Virus record (IMG/VR): IMGVR_UViG_3300027734_000110
Coordinates: 1-48,993 of that record
DNA length: 48,993 bases
Direction: 5' to 3' (one strand)
From: a virus
Numbering within the stretch: the first letter of the stretch is position 1; the number at the start of each line of letters is the position of its first letter. The position numbers were made by a program, and so were the translations under genes. Below the pieces are notes generated by a model, which made no database searches, was not told the origin of the DNA, and saw nothing but the letters and a program-made list of their open reading frames with translations. Shown here piece after piece: positions 14,135-20,653 of the stretch.

Positions 14135-15622
14135 TTAATAATAGGCTACTTTTCTACGAAATTCTCTTGGCTCATCTGGTTCATCACTAGGTAACCGAAT
14201 AAATCCGCCTTTTCTAAATCGCAGTAAAGCTTGTGTCGTTGAGTCCACTAAGTCATCGTGGTCTGAATTTGGGAATGCTGCCATTTCTTCAATGACTTCT
14301 TCTGCCCATCTTTTAGGTGGAGCCCAAACCTTGCCAGAGGCAAATAAGTCTGATACAGAATTTACTCTGCTTATTTTATCATTACCCCTTGTTGGCGTAA
14401 ACTCCTGCACCGGAATGCCCATTCTGCGAAGTTCAAAAATAAGCGGCGCACCTGACGCTTTTGCTTCCACAATAAACGCATCTGGCGTCCATTCTTTGTA
14501 CATTTGCAGGGCTCGCGATTTTAATTCTGGAAACTCTAATCGTTCTTTAAGAGCGTCTAATAAAATGATATTAGCATCATTTCGGTCTTCATCTTTATAA
14601 AATACGCCCCAAGTTGTGCAAGCAGAGTAGTCCGCGCGCTCACTTTTGGTAAAGGCGGTATCCCAAGATTGGATCACAAATTCGCAAACCGGAGGCAATT
14701 CTTTGTCCCATTCCTTCCACCATTCTCGTTTTACAAGGGCGCCTTCTTCGCTGGTCGGATCTTGTTGATACTGGGCTTGCCATTTAGAAAGCGGCAATTC
14801 CTCCTTTAAAACCTCTAATTCTTTTAGTGACCAAAATTCCGGCCATAAGGGTTTTGCCGTAGGCAGGATAGCGGGAAGGCTAATCATCTCCCAAGTATCA
14901 CCATCTTTATCTACAGCGGACTGTAAGATCTTGCCCGTTAAGTCCCGCTTTGACCAGCGGGTCATTACGACTACTATTGAACCACCCGGTTGTAAGCGTT
15001 GACGAGGCCCTGATGTATACCATTCATACACCTTGTCAAAAACCGAAGGGTCTCCAGAAGCCAAGGCGGCCTCTTGCTCAGAATGTGGATCATCAATAAT
15101 GAGCAGATCAGCTCCCTTACCAGTAACAGTACCGCCAACACCGATAGCAAAATACTCCCCATTACCAGAAGTACTCCAGCGCCCAGCAGCCTTACTATCA
15201 GATCTAAGAGCGACATTTGGGAAAATTTTGGCATAAGTTTCTCCATCTACTAAGTTACGCACCTTTCGGCCAAAGCCTACTGCCAGCTCGGCTGTGTTAG
15301 AACATTGGATAATTTTTTTATTAGGGAATTTACCTAGGAACCAAGCCGGCAGTAAATAACTGGCAAACTCGGATTTGGTGTGACGCGGCGGCATATTAAT
15401 AATCAGGCGTTTAGATTTACCATTGGCAATATCCTCAAACTTCTTAGCCATTAAAGCATGATGCCGGCCGGATATAAAACCGGGCCACATAGTTTTTACA
15501 AACGTCATAAAATGACTCTGACCCTTTTCCCGTAGGATAGCGTCTTGATATTGCTGCGCCATTGCCATTAGGTTTTCCCTATCGCCCGGCGGTAATGCCA
15601 ATATCAGTTCTTCTAAATTCAT
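14135..15622 (-). CDS. terL: Terminase large subunit
   Basis: A 495-residue packaging motor. The ATPase has a Walker A-type segment INMPPRHTKSEF (residues about 76-86) and Walker B LLIIDDP (173-179). A coupling motif VVVMTRWS (217-224) follows. The RNase H-like nuclease follows with acidic residues in SWDTA (D321), IVEAKAS (E386) and HDDLVD (about D456-D460). It cuts concatemers and pumps DNA into the prohead through the portal encoded just downstream. The start overlaps the small wHTH gene by 4 bases. Confidence 0.95.
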   Translation of the reverse strand: MNLEELILALPPGDRENLMAMAQQYQDAILREKGQSHFMTFVKTMWPGFISGRHHALMAKKFEDIANGKSKRLIINMPPRHTKSEFASYLLPAWFLGKFPNKKIIQCSNTAELAVGFGRKVRNLVDGETYAKIFPNVALRSDSKAAGRWSTSGNGEYFAIGVGGTVTGKGADLLIIDDPHSEQEAALASGDPSVFDKVYEWYTSGPRQRLQPGGSIVVVMTRWSKRDLTGKILQSAVDKDGDTWEMISLPAILPTAKPLWPEFWSLKELEVLKEELPLSKWQAQYQQDPTSEEGALVKREWWKEWDKELPPVCEFVIQSWDTAFTKSERADYSACTTWGVFYKDEDRNDANIILLDALKERLEFPELKSRALQMYKEWTPDAFIVEAKASGAPLIFELRRMGIPVQEFTPTRGNDKISRVNSVSDLFASGKVWAPPKRWAEEVIEEMAAFPNSDHDDLVDSTTQALLRFRKGGFIRLPSDEPDEPREFRRKVAYY

Positions 15623-15843
15623 TCTATATCCCGCACCCTAAGATAGGAAGGACGTACAGACCTAGCCTTATGCGGAACCTTCTTACACATCCCTAACTCT
15701 ACTAGTAGGCGAATCTTACGGGCGGTATTGCCTCGGCTTTTTTCTCCCGTGATACTCATGATGTCATCTATGGAAGGACCAAAGCCAAATTTTTTCCACC
15801 ACTCATCTATGATGACAAAGATTTCCTTTTGAGCCGGCGTCAT
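15619..15843 (-). CDS. LexA-N-terminal-like winged-helix protein (74 aa)
   Basis: The whole protein looks like a single winged helix: MTPAQKEIFVIIDEWWKKFG, then GPSIDDIMSITGEKSRGNTA and RKIRLLVELGMCKKVP. The arrangement (T..Q.E...I......G..PS...I....G..S......I..L...G.) matches the DNA-binding N-domain of LexA, without the self-cleaving peptidase half. It is translationally coupled to terL by a 4-base overlap. It could bind DNA for packaging or regulate the late operon. No close family name is certain. Confidence 0.7.
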   Translation of the reverse strand: MTPAQKEIFVIIDEWWKKFGFGPSIDDIMSITGEKSRGNTARKIRLLVELGMCKKVPHKARSVRPSYLRVRDIE

Positions 15844-16061
15844 TTAAATCCCCAAAACCAGTGTTTTGTACGCTTTGAATACCGTACTCTAAACTTAAAC
15901 TTACCTATTTTGATAATAAACCCAGCGCTATTTTTGTCACTAGGTGGATATACGTTTATCCCATTAAGGCATTCATAACCTTCTATTTTCCACCAGAACA
16001 AATTCCAGCTATAGAACCAACGGTAGGTATGCACAACAAATTTTCCTCTTTTATCAAACAT
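15840..16061 (-). CDS. Aromatic-rich hypothetical protein (73 aa)
   Basis: A short basic protein unusually rich in Trp, Tyr and Phe (YRWFYSWNLFWWKIEGYECL, and a WFWGFK end). There is no clear membrane segment because charged residues are interspersed. It overlaps the wHTH gene by 4 bases and the next upstream gene by 1 base. The function cannot be read from the sequence. Late-operon position suggests an assembly or DNA-contact role at best. Confidence 0.55.
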   Translation of the reverse strand: MFDKRGKFVVHTYRWFYSWNLFWWKIEGYECLNGINVYPPSDKNSAGFIIKIGKFKFRVRYSKRTKHWFWGFK

Positions 16062-16297
16062 TATTTACCGCAGTCCTCTTTATCCCGTAGACGCTTAAAT
16101 AACTGCTCTGCATGAATCTGCGATGAAGCCTCCAGACCACGCATCTGTTTAATGGTTAGCTCGCGCTCTAGTATGAGACTCTGAAGAATCGCAGTCATTT
16201 TTTTTATATCGCGGTCTATGTTTTGTATTTTTCTCAAAATATTACCCTCCCGTGTTTTTATCAGAATTTGATAAGGGGGGTGTTTCACATGAAACAT
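16061..16297 (-). CDS. Helical protein whose N-terminus is encoded by a parS-like site (78 aa)
   Basis: The start ATG 16297 lies inside a near-perfect parS-like palindrome (16281-16296), so the protein begins MFHVKHPP, the peptide this site encodes in that frame. The rest is mostly helical and charged (LRKIQNIDRDIKKMTAILQS, MRGLEASSQIHAEQLFKRLR) with coiled-coil character. It overlaps the 3' end of the small terminase ORF by 56 bases in another frame. No strong ribosome-binding site is visible, so internal starts remain possible. Confidence 0.5.
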   Translation of the reverse strand: MFHVKHPPYQILIKTREGNILRKIQNIDRDIKKMTAILQSLILERELTIKQMRGLEASSQIHAEQLFKRLRDKEDCGK

Positions 16298-17108
16298 CTT
16301 CTATCTCATATTGTGAAATATTACCCCCCTCCCCCTCTTGAATGGAATTTAGAGGTGGGAGAGTGTGTGGAATACTATGCATAGGGCTGGCACTGTATAA
16401 AATAGATTTTAGGGGTATAGGGGTAGTGGGGTCTGGGGTCTGGCCATCGTCTGCGGCCTCCCCAGCTGGTTCCGGCTCGGTGTCTAGTGTATCCGGCTCG
16501 GTGTCTGGTGCTCCCAGCTCTGCCATGAGCTCCGATGCACTAACGTCTACGGCCTCGGCATCCTCCGCGCCCTGTGTAGATAGCGCCAGCCTAATACTGG
16601 CCAGCAACTTATCACGGACGGCGCCGGAGTCCGATACAGTCACCACCTCGCGGCGCTCTGTGAATAGCGCAACTTCGGTCATCTTCCCTAAGAGCTCGGC
16701 CGCCTTGATCTGCTGTGCCGGCGGCGTGTCTGGATTGATCGCGTGCTCCGTTAGTTTATGGATGGCCAGAGCTCGGAGAGCGGCTGGGGTATTATGCTGT
16801 GCCGCCTCTAATGCCAGCTTAAACGCGTCTATCTGAGCCTGTATTGCGCTGTGACTTGTAAGCTCTTGGCCGCGTCTGGATGCTGTGGCTGGCTTGGCCT
16901 TACTCTTGCGGCCGTTAGGTCTACTCTGCCGGAATGACTCGGCCTTAGTCTTACCTAGTGCCATCTGGTAAGCAAAGGCACGCTGTGACGCTGTTAGCTT
17001 AGTCTGGCCGCTATTGGCCGCGCCTAAGATTATCGTATCTATAGGCACGCTCTCCAGACCTTCCTTAATCTGCTTACGGCTTAGCTTGGGGGGTTTGCTG
17101 GGCATCAT
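16242..17108 (-). CDS. Terminase small subunit-like protein
   Basis: A 288-residue protein, first gene of the leftward late operon, ahead of terL. Residues about 38-60 (KLTASQRAFAYQMALGKTKA, then ESFRQS) resemble the DNA-binding helix-turn-helix of small terminases. Helical oligomerisation-type sequence follows (AIQAQIDAFKLALEAAQHNT, AAELLGKMTEVALF). The C-terminal third is disordered and rich in Pro, Glu, Ser and Thr. Small terminases recognise phage DNA and present it to TerL. Start choice between 17108 and 17105 is open. Codon use is GC-rich with many GGCC, like the rightward genes that start at 17371. Confidence 0.65.
   Translation of the reverse strand: MMPSKPPKLSRKQIKEGLESVPIDTIILGAANSGQTKLTASQRAFAYQMALGKTKAESFRQSRPNGRKSKAKPATASRRGQELTSHSAIQAQIDAFKLALEAAQHNTPAALRALAIHKLTEHAINPDTPPAQQIKAAELLGKMTEVALFTERREVVTVSDSGAVRDKLLASIRLALSTQGAEDAEAVDVSASELMAELGAPDTEPDTLDTEPEPAGEAADDGQTPDPTTPIPLKSILYSASPMHSIPHTLPPLNSIQEGEGGNISQYEIEDVSCETPPLSNSDKNTGG
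16281..16296. promoter_or_regulatory. parS-like palindrome
   Basis: TGTTTCACATGAAACA matches 15 of 16 bases of the bacterial chromosomal parS consensus TGTTTCACGTGAAACA, the ParB binding site; the one change is in the centre. No ParA or ParB gene is seen in the window, so any ParB would come from the host. A related 16-mer lies at 28109-28124. Confidence 0.5.
16302..16315. promoter_or_regulatory. Operator-like repeat A (TATCTCATATTGTG)
   Basis: This 14-mer is repeated exactly at 17130-17143. Read with the bases after it, it forms a TCTCA-N5-TGAAA half-site pair, an imperfect inverted repeat. It lies 5 bases from the parS-like palindrome. Confidence 0.4.
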
Positions 17109-17129
17109 TTATAGGGTATAAAAAAAGAA

Positions 17130-17143
17130 TATCTCATATTGTG
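17130..17143. promoter_or_regulatory. Operator-like repeat B at the leftward late promoter
   Basis: An exact copy of repeat A, located where the transcription start of the promoter at 17147-17175 should fall. A repressor or activator bound here would control the terminase-to-capsid operon. Confidence 0.45.
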
Positions 17144-17146
17144 GGA

Positions 17147-17175
17147 ATTGTAGCATTAACTACTATATCTAGTAA
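17147..17175 (-). promoter_or_regulatory. Leftward promoter of the packaging/head operon
   Basis: Minus-strand -35 TTACTA (17170-17175), 17-base spacer and -10 TACAAT (17147-17152), with an extended TGC just before the -10. It faces the small terminase gene that starts at 17108, giving a leader of about 30 bases. Repeat B overlaps the predicted start point. Confidence 0.55.
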
Positions 17176-17250
17176 TAGTCTCTATCTCTAGTCTATCTAT
17201 AGTATCCGCTGAGCCGTTCCGCTTCGCTGGCCTTGGCCGCGTTTTAATTT

Positions 17251-17264
17251 TTCTCACAATACGG
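17251..17264. promoter_or_regulatory. Operator-like repeat C (diverged)
   Basis: TTCTCACAATACGG resembles the reverse complement of repeats A and B, sharing CACAATA and the purine-rich half. It lies in the divergent region upstream of the rightward array. It may belong to the same regulatory set, but the match is partial. Confidence 0.3.
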
Positions 17265-17370
17265 AATGCAAAGGGGTTGACAGCTGTTTACTTAGCCAGA
17301 CGCTGGCCGTTAAACTCGGCAGGTGGCCGGCTCTCTGGTCACCTATTGATTAATTAATTACGGAGGTTTT

Positions 17371-17628
17371 ATGCAATATATCAAGACTAGATACCTACAG
17401 CCCACGGACTGTAAGGGCTCACGGATTAAAGCCACGGCCAGTAATGGCCAGACCCTTACTATTCCTTATGACTACGAATTAAACGAGGCACCGCTACACG
17501 CTAAGGCCGCGCTGGCGCTGGCCGCGCGTCTGGGATGGTCTGCAGAGTATGCCGCCGGCGCTGGGGATGATGGTTACGTATTCGTGCCGGTCACTTATGC
17601 CAATACCTACAAAATGGAGGTCGCATAA
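17371..17628 (+). CDS. First gene of rightward small-gene array (85 aa)
   Basis: A strong GGAGG ribosome-binding site precedes ATG 17371. The protein has KTRYLQPTDCKGSRIKATAS, then LTIPYDYELNEAPLHAKAAL and ALAARLGW. A 'TRY..PT...GSRI.A' start followed by 'PYD..LN....H..AA.AL..KLGW' is a small phage/prophage family I recognise but cannot name with a function. It is the first gene after the divergent control region and is coupled to the next gene by a 1-base overlap. Confidence 0.7.
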   Translation: MQYIKTRYLQPTDCKGSRIKATASNGQTLTIPYDYELNEAPLHAKAALALAARLGWSAEYAAGAGDDGYVFVPVTYANTYKMEVA

Positions 17629-17918
17629 TGTACGCCGTTAATCTATACCTAGTAGACCGCGCCTATGGCGGCGCAGAAGAGGGCGGCTGGTGGTTTGATT
17701 GTGGCCAGCCTGAATTGCATCCACTTAACCGCGTATTTGAGTCCAGAGAGGACGCGCGCCAGTACTTAGAGGACGTCTGCAAACCCGCGGAAATAGAGTT
17801 AAACGAAGGCCGCCGAGAGATTAGCTCGGTGTTATCTGAAGGCCAATATCAGTTTTATATTGGCGATAAGGGCGAAATGCCGGCCGTCTGGCCAGCCGAG
17901 CGCCCACACTACGAATAA
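17628..17918 (+). CDS. Hypothetical early-type protein (96 aa)
   Basis: It starts MYAVNLYLVDRAYGGAEEGG and continues WWFDCG, with a helical middle (SREDARQYLEDVCKPAEIEL). The Y.VNLYLVDRAYGG.EEGGWW start recurs in phage proteins of unknown function. It overlaps the preceding stop (TAATG). The protein is acidic and probably a compact alpha/beta domain. Confidence 0.65.
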   Translation: MYAVNLYLVDRAYGGAEEGGWWFDCGQPELHPLNRVFESREDARQYLEDVCKPAEIELNEGRREISSVLSEGQYQFYIGDKGEMPAVWPAERPHYE

Positions 17919-17927
17919 GGGGAATTT

Positions 17928-18116
17928 ATGCGCTTAGACATGATCAGAATTAAGGCCGCCCAGATATCCATAGGGGATACGCTGTGCTTTCCTAATCCAT
18001 CTATGGATTTTGAGGTGGTCTGCATCTACCGCCGGATGGATGGCCGGCTTGTATTCAACGAAGATGCCGGCTGGCCAGTGGAGCCGGACGCTCACGTTTT
18101 CCGGAAGGTGGCGTAA
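17928..18116 (+). CDS. Small beta-barrel-like hypothetical protein (62 aa)
   Basis: The first half (KAAQISIGDTLCFPNPSMDF, then EVVCIYRR) alternates hydrophobic and polar residues as in a small beta barrel. It is followed by RLVFNEDAG. A GGGGA ribosome-binding site precedes the ATG. Nothing identifies a function. Its stop overlaps the start of the next gene by 1 base. Confidence 0.6.
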   Translation: MRLDMIRIKAAQISIGDTLCFPNPSMDFEVVCIYRRMDGRLVFNEDAGWPVEPDAHVFRKVA

Positions 18117-18331
18117 TGCTCTGCTTACATTTTACGGCCGCCGAGTACGCCAAAGAAAATAAGGTATCAGTATCAACGGCGCGCGTCCGCCTCCAGCGGC
18201 TGGAATGGTCTGGAGAGGTTGACAGCCATATTACCTACGAAGATAACCCGAAGGCGCATTCACGGATTAATTACGGCAATATGCCGCCGGTGAGAGTGCG
18301 TTACTACTTTTTTAAGGAACCAAAAAAATGA
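18116..18331 (+). CDS. Putative winged-HTH protein (71 aa)
   Basis: Residues 5-35 (FTAAEYAKENKVSVSTARVR, then LQRLEWSGEV) read as helix-turn-helix with a following wing (HITYED...RVRYYFF). This is the pattern of small DNA-binding wHTH proteins such as MarR-like single domains. It could be one of the regulators acting on the repeats at 16302, 17130 or 17251, though nothing ties it to them directly. Starts with TAATG overlap of the previous gene. Confidence 0.6.
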   Translation: MLCLHFTAAEYAKENKVSVSTARVRLQRLEWSGEVDSHITYEDNPKAHSRINYGNMPPVRVRYYFFKEPKK

Positions 18332-18531
18332 TATTAGACCAGCCAGAGCAGATAGAGCACTTTAGACTTTTAACCCTACGCCAAGCGCTTAAGCTAGAGA
18401 TTAAGGGCTTGAGAATGAGCCGCGGCGTTAGTTGTTACGCCATCATTAAGCGCGAGCTAGGCCTAAAGGGCTCGCGTATATCGGTGTTTAATCAATTATC
18501 GGAGATGCTGGGTAAGCCAGCGCATGAGTGA
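18328..18531 (+). CDS. Hypothetical small helical protein (67 aa)
   Basis: The sequence (IEHFRLLTLRQALKLEIKGL, RMSRGVSCYAIIKRELGLKG) matches a recurring phage pattern in which an F.L.TL..ALKLE..G...RG.S.Y..IK.E.G string is followed by a short tail. The function is unknown. It overlaps the previous gene by 4 bases (ATGA type), and its stop TGA is part of the GTGACACC block that opens repeated leader element 1. Confidence 0.65.
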   Translation: MILDQPEQIEHFRLLTLRQALKLEIKGLRMSRGVSCYAIIKRELGLKGSRISVFNQLSEMLGKPAHE

Positions 18532-18601
18532 CACCTTTAAACCCTTTACGGAGGGTTTAAGGATTATCACTTGATAGTCATTAACTTAGGGGGGTGTTAT
18601 G
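18528..18601 (+). promoter_or_regulatory. Repeated hairpin leader element, copy 1
   Basis: The order is GTGACACC, a stem TTAAACCC/GGGTTTAA (18537-18544 with 18553-18560, extended by CC/GG), the block GGATTATCACTT, the block GTCATTAACTTA, then a GGGGGG ribosome-binding site and ATG 18599. Copy 2 at 20300-20376 has the same order but a different stem sequence, so pairing rather than sequence is kept. It may be a terminator-promoter junction or a structured translation leader. Confidence 0.6.
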
Positions 18602-18832
18602 AGATCAGTTTCTGCAATTGCATACGATATTAAAAAGGCTTGGCCGAAGGTCAATTACGCGGCCGCGCCGTATCTGGACGCTATGACACGGCTACAGTCC
18701 GCCAGTGATCCGTATTATCAGGATAGCGGCCGGAGTGTTATTAATTACTTTTTAGCTAACGCGGCCGGCTTTAGGGGTGACGCCGCTAAGGCCTTAAAGG
18801 CCGAGCTCAAAAATTTAGTAAAGGGGGCGTAA
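18599..18832 (+). CDS. Hypothetical phage protein, 'Y..A.PYL.AM' type (77 aa)
   Basis: It reads MRSVSAIAYDIKKAWPKVNY, AAAPYLDAMTRLQSASDPYY, then SVINYFLANAAGFRGDAAKALKAE. Similar short proteins, with I...I...W..V...A.PYL.AM......Y...S....I.YFL.N...WRG..A...K.EL, are very common in phages and prophages of many bacteria. They have no assigned function that I know. It is the first gene after leader element 1. Confidence 0.7.
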   Translation: MRSVSAIAYDIKKAWPKVNYAAAPYLDAMTRLQSASDPYYQDSGRSVINYFLANAAGFRGDAAKALKAELKNLVKGA

Positions 18833-18834
18833 TT

Positions 18835-19089
18835 ATGAAGGATCTTGATTATTTTATGGAAGTGTCTGGGCGCTCCGGCGCGCTGGATATTCATTTGGCC
18901 AGTAATTTTTACCCGCCATTGCCGCCAGAGGTTAAGCGCATTTTCTCGGATGCATTCAATGGTTACTGGGCTGGGCTTTACGGCGTTGAAGGTCTGGAGA
19001 AGGAATTAAGCCGCGTATATCGTGGCGGCCTGCATCAGTATGATTTTTGGCAATTCTTAAACGAGGAAGATCTAGAGGGGGATTATTAA
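18835..19089 (+). CDS. Hypothetical protein (84 aa)
   Basis: An acidic 84-residue protein (YFMEVSGRSGALDIHLASNF, then PPEVKRIFSDAFNGYWAGLY). No known motif is apparent. It follows the preceding stop after 2 bases and ends 0 bases before the next ATG, in a tightly packed operon. Its aromatic content suggests a folded domain rather than a disordered peptide. Confidence 0.6.
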   Translation: MKDLDYFMEVSGRSGALDIHLASNFYPPLPPEVKRIFSDAFNGYWAGLYGVEGLEKELSRVYRGGLHQYDFWQFLNEEDLEGDY

Positions 19090-19380
19090 ATGGAAAATTT
19101 TTGGACGTCCGGCTGTGGCCGGCTAGAGTTAAACCTAAGCGCGGATCAGGCCGCGCGCGGATATCATTCCGGCCGGTGTGATGACGATATTGCGGAGCTT
19201 ATGCAATTGCCAGAGATTAAGGCGCAATTATTGGCGCTGGATATCGGTCTAGTGCGCGAGTGCTTACGCGAGTATGGCGCGTGGGATAGCGCCGAGCTAT
19301 CAAACCATGGCGATAACCTAGACCGGCTATTGTGGATAGCGTGCGGCGATATGGTAGATAGAGAGGTGGAAAATGACTAA
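19090..19380 (+). CDS. Hypothetical protein (96 aa)
   Basis: A 96-residue acidic protein (GCGRLELNLSADQAARGYHS, ELMQLPEIKAQLLALDIGL). The first half resembles short phage proteins with W..G.G...L.L....A....HSG.CD.D......P.I..QL. These have no known function. The DNA is notably GC-rich with frequent GGCC and GCGC. Its stop overlaps the start of the next gene by 8 bases. Confidence 0.65.
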   Translation: MENFWTSGCGRLELNLSADQAARGYHSGRCDDDIAELMQLPEIKAQLLALDIGLVRECLREYGAWDSAELSNHGDNLDRLLWIACGDMVDREVEND

Positions 19381-20143
19381 GCCAAGCGGATATATTATTT
19401 ATAGGGGGGCGAGCCAGCTAGACGGCGCGCCGATTGTGGTAGTGGCCATTACTGATAGCACTAACGTAAAAACCGGCAATATGGTACAGACCTATATTTT
19501 AGTAGACAACGGCCGGAGTCCGGTAGATAACGCGCGTGACCTATTAGATGCCAGTATCTGCGGAGACTGTACTCACCGGCGCGGTTTAGGTGGTGTCTGC
19601 TACGTTAATCTAGGCCAAGGGGCGCGCTCGGTGGCCGCGTCTATCGTTAAAGGCAATTATCCGGCCGATATACTGGCCGCGCAGCAAGCGGCTGCTGGCC
19701 GTATGGTTAGGCTGGGAACCTACGGGGATCCGGCCGCCGTGCCGGCTAACGTCTGGAACACGCTACTAGCTAAGGCCTCCGGTCATACCGGCTACTCTCA
19801 CCAGTGGAAGAGCGGCAAGGCTGGCGCGGATATTATGGCGCTCTGCATGGCGTCCGCAGATAGTGAGGCCGATAGAGTGCTAGCTAAATCTAAGGGTTAT
19901 CGCACCTTTAGGATCAGGCTAGATACTCAACCGGTGCGGTCTGGTGAGTTTATCTGCCCAGCATCAAAAGAGGCCGGCAAGAAAAAATCTTGCGGAGAGT
20001 GCGGCGCGTGCGATGGCGGTTTAAATACACGGCGCGCGGATCCGGTAATTGTAGTCCATGGATCACTTGCCAGCCGCTTTATTAAATCAAAATCAATATA
20101 TGAGAGGTTTTTAAATGTCAAAGTCATTAAACAATATTCTTGA
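19373..20143 (+). CDS. DUF7227-like cysteine-containing protein (256 aa)
   Basis: It reads GYIIYRGASQLDGAPIVVVA, KTGNMVQTYIL, ASICGDCTHR, GVCYVNLGQGARSVAASIV, GRMVRLGTYGDPAAVPANVW, HTGYSHQWKSG, FICPASKEAGKKKSCGECGA. This set fits the phage family I recall as DUF7227. The paired cysteines (CGDC...C, then C...CGECGAC) could bind zinc or an Fe-S cluster. The family is widespread on phages and plasmids but uncharacterised. It is the largest gene of the rightward array. Confidence 0.75.
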   Translation: MTKPSGYIIYRGASQLDGAPIVVVAITDSTNVKTGNMVQTYILVDNGRSPVDNARDLLDASICGDCTHRRGLGGVCYVNLGQGARSVAASIVKGNYPADILAAQQAAAGRMVRLGTYGDPAAVPANVWNTLLAKASGHTGYSHQWKSGKAGADIMALCMASADSEADRVLAKSKGYRTFRIRLDTQPVRSGEFICPASKEAGKKKSCGECGACDGGLNTRRADPVIVVHGSLASRFIKSKSIYERFLNVKVIKQYS

Positions 20144-20303
20144 TAGCTCACCACTGGCGTACATGATGGTAATAGAGGCTATAAGCCGGTTTTCTGCGGA
20201 GGTGGCCGCGTCTAAGGTGGAAGATTATCCGCCGCGCGGTTTTGTGGAGCCGCTGGCATGGATTGAGACGGCGCAGAAGATCCAGCAATTAATTAATAAG
20301 TGA
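20115..20303 (+). CDS. Hypothetical helical protein (62 aa)
   Basis: It starts at ATG 20115, 28 bases inside the end of the DUF7227-like gene in another frame, with GAGG 7 bases upstream. The sequence MSKSLNNILDSSPLAYMMVI, SRFSAEVAASKVEDYPPRGF is consistent with a small helical domain. Its stop TGA opens repeated leader element 2. The function is not recognised. Confidence 0.6.
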   Translation: MSKSLNNILDSSPLAYMMVIEAISRFSAEVAASKVEDYPPRGFVEPLAWIETAQKIQQLINK

Positions 20304-20376
20304 CACCTCTAAGTCTCCGGCTGGGGGCTTAGGGATTGTCATTTTTTGGCGGTCATTAACTTAAGGGGGATATATG
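20300..20376 (+). promoter_or_regulatory. Repeated hairpin leader element, copy 2
   Basis: GTGACACC, then a stem CTAAGTCTCC/GGGGGCTTAG (20309-20318 with 20323-20332, two G-T pairs, GGCT loop), then GGGATTGTCATTTTTT, GTCATTAACTTA, GGGGG and ATG 20374. It matches copy 1 in block order and flanks while the stem bases differ, which is compensatory change. The T-run after the stem makes a terminator function possible for this copy. Confidence 0.6.
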
Positions 20377-20553
20377 CAATTTTATTTCAATAGTAAGCCG
20401 GTACCTAGAGGTCTGGCGCGTATCATTTTTGTAGACGCAAACCCGTCTCTAGCTTATGCAGAGGCTCAGGCGATTTTTAAAGGGGCGCAGACGTCCGGAG
20501 GGAGCAAGTTTAGGGCTCACCTACGCGATTATGGTCTTGAGGTGGTGTTATGA
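20374..20553 (+). CDS. Small basic protein (59 aa)
   Basis: An ORF of 59 residues with an AAGGGGG ribosome-binding site, directly after leader element 2. The sequence MQFYFNSKPVPRGLARIIFV, then AQAIFKGAQTSGGSKFRAHL, has a mixed alpha/beta look. It overlaps the next gene as ATGA. I do not recognise it; its ribosome-binding site and tight packing make it likely real. Confidence 0.6.
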   Translation: MQFYFNSKPVPRGLARIIFVDANPSLAYAEAQAIFKGAQTSGGSKFRAHLRDYGLEVVL

Positions 20554-20645
20554 GTGAGTTAAAGGAAATTATCCTTAATGTACTGGTGGCAGCCGCCAGC
20601 ATGGCCGCGATCTATTTTTTAATTGTTTTCTTTTTATCTATCTAG
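20550..20645 (+). CDS. Single-pass membrane micropeptide (31 aa)
   Basis: A 31-residue peptide with a short charged start (MSELKEII) and one membrane span (VLVAAASMAAIYFLIVFFLS). The start is coupled to the previous stop through ATGA. Tiny membrane proteins in early phage operons may alter host membranes or exclude other phages, but nothing here specifies the role. Confidence 0.5.
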   Translation: MSELKEIILNVLVAAASMAAIYFLIVFFLSI

Positions 20646-20653
20646 GGGGGCTT

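Noticed and set aside
16311-16836. Plus-strand 164-residue Ser/Ala/Val-rich ORF opposite the small terminase
   Set aside because: Composition follows from the GC-rich complementary strand; no ribosome-binding site or family-like sequence.
17277-17282. TTGACA as a rightward -35 element
   Set aside because: No acceptable -10 lies 16-19 bases downstream, so a promoter there is not supported despite the perfect hexamer.
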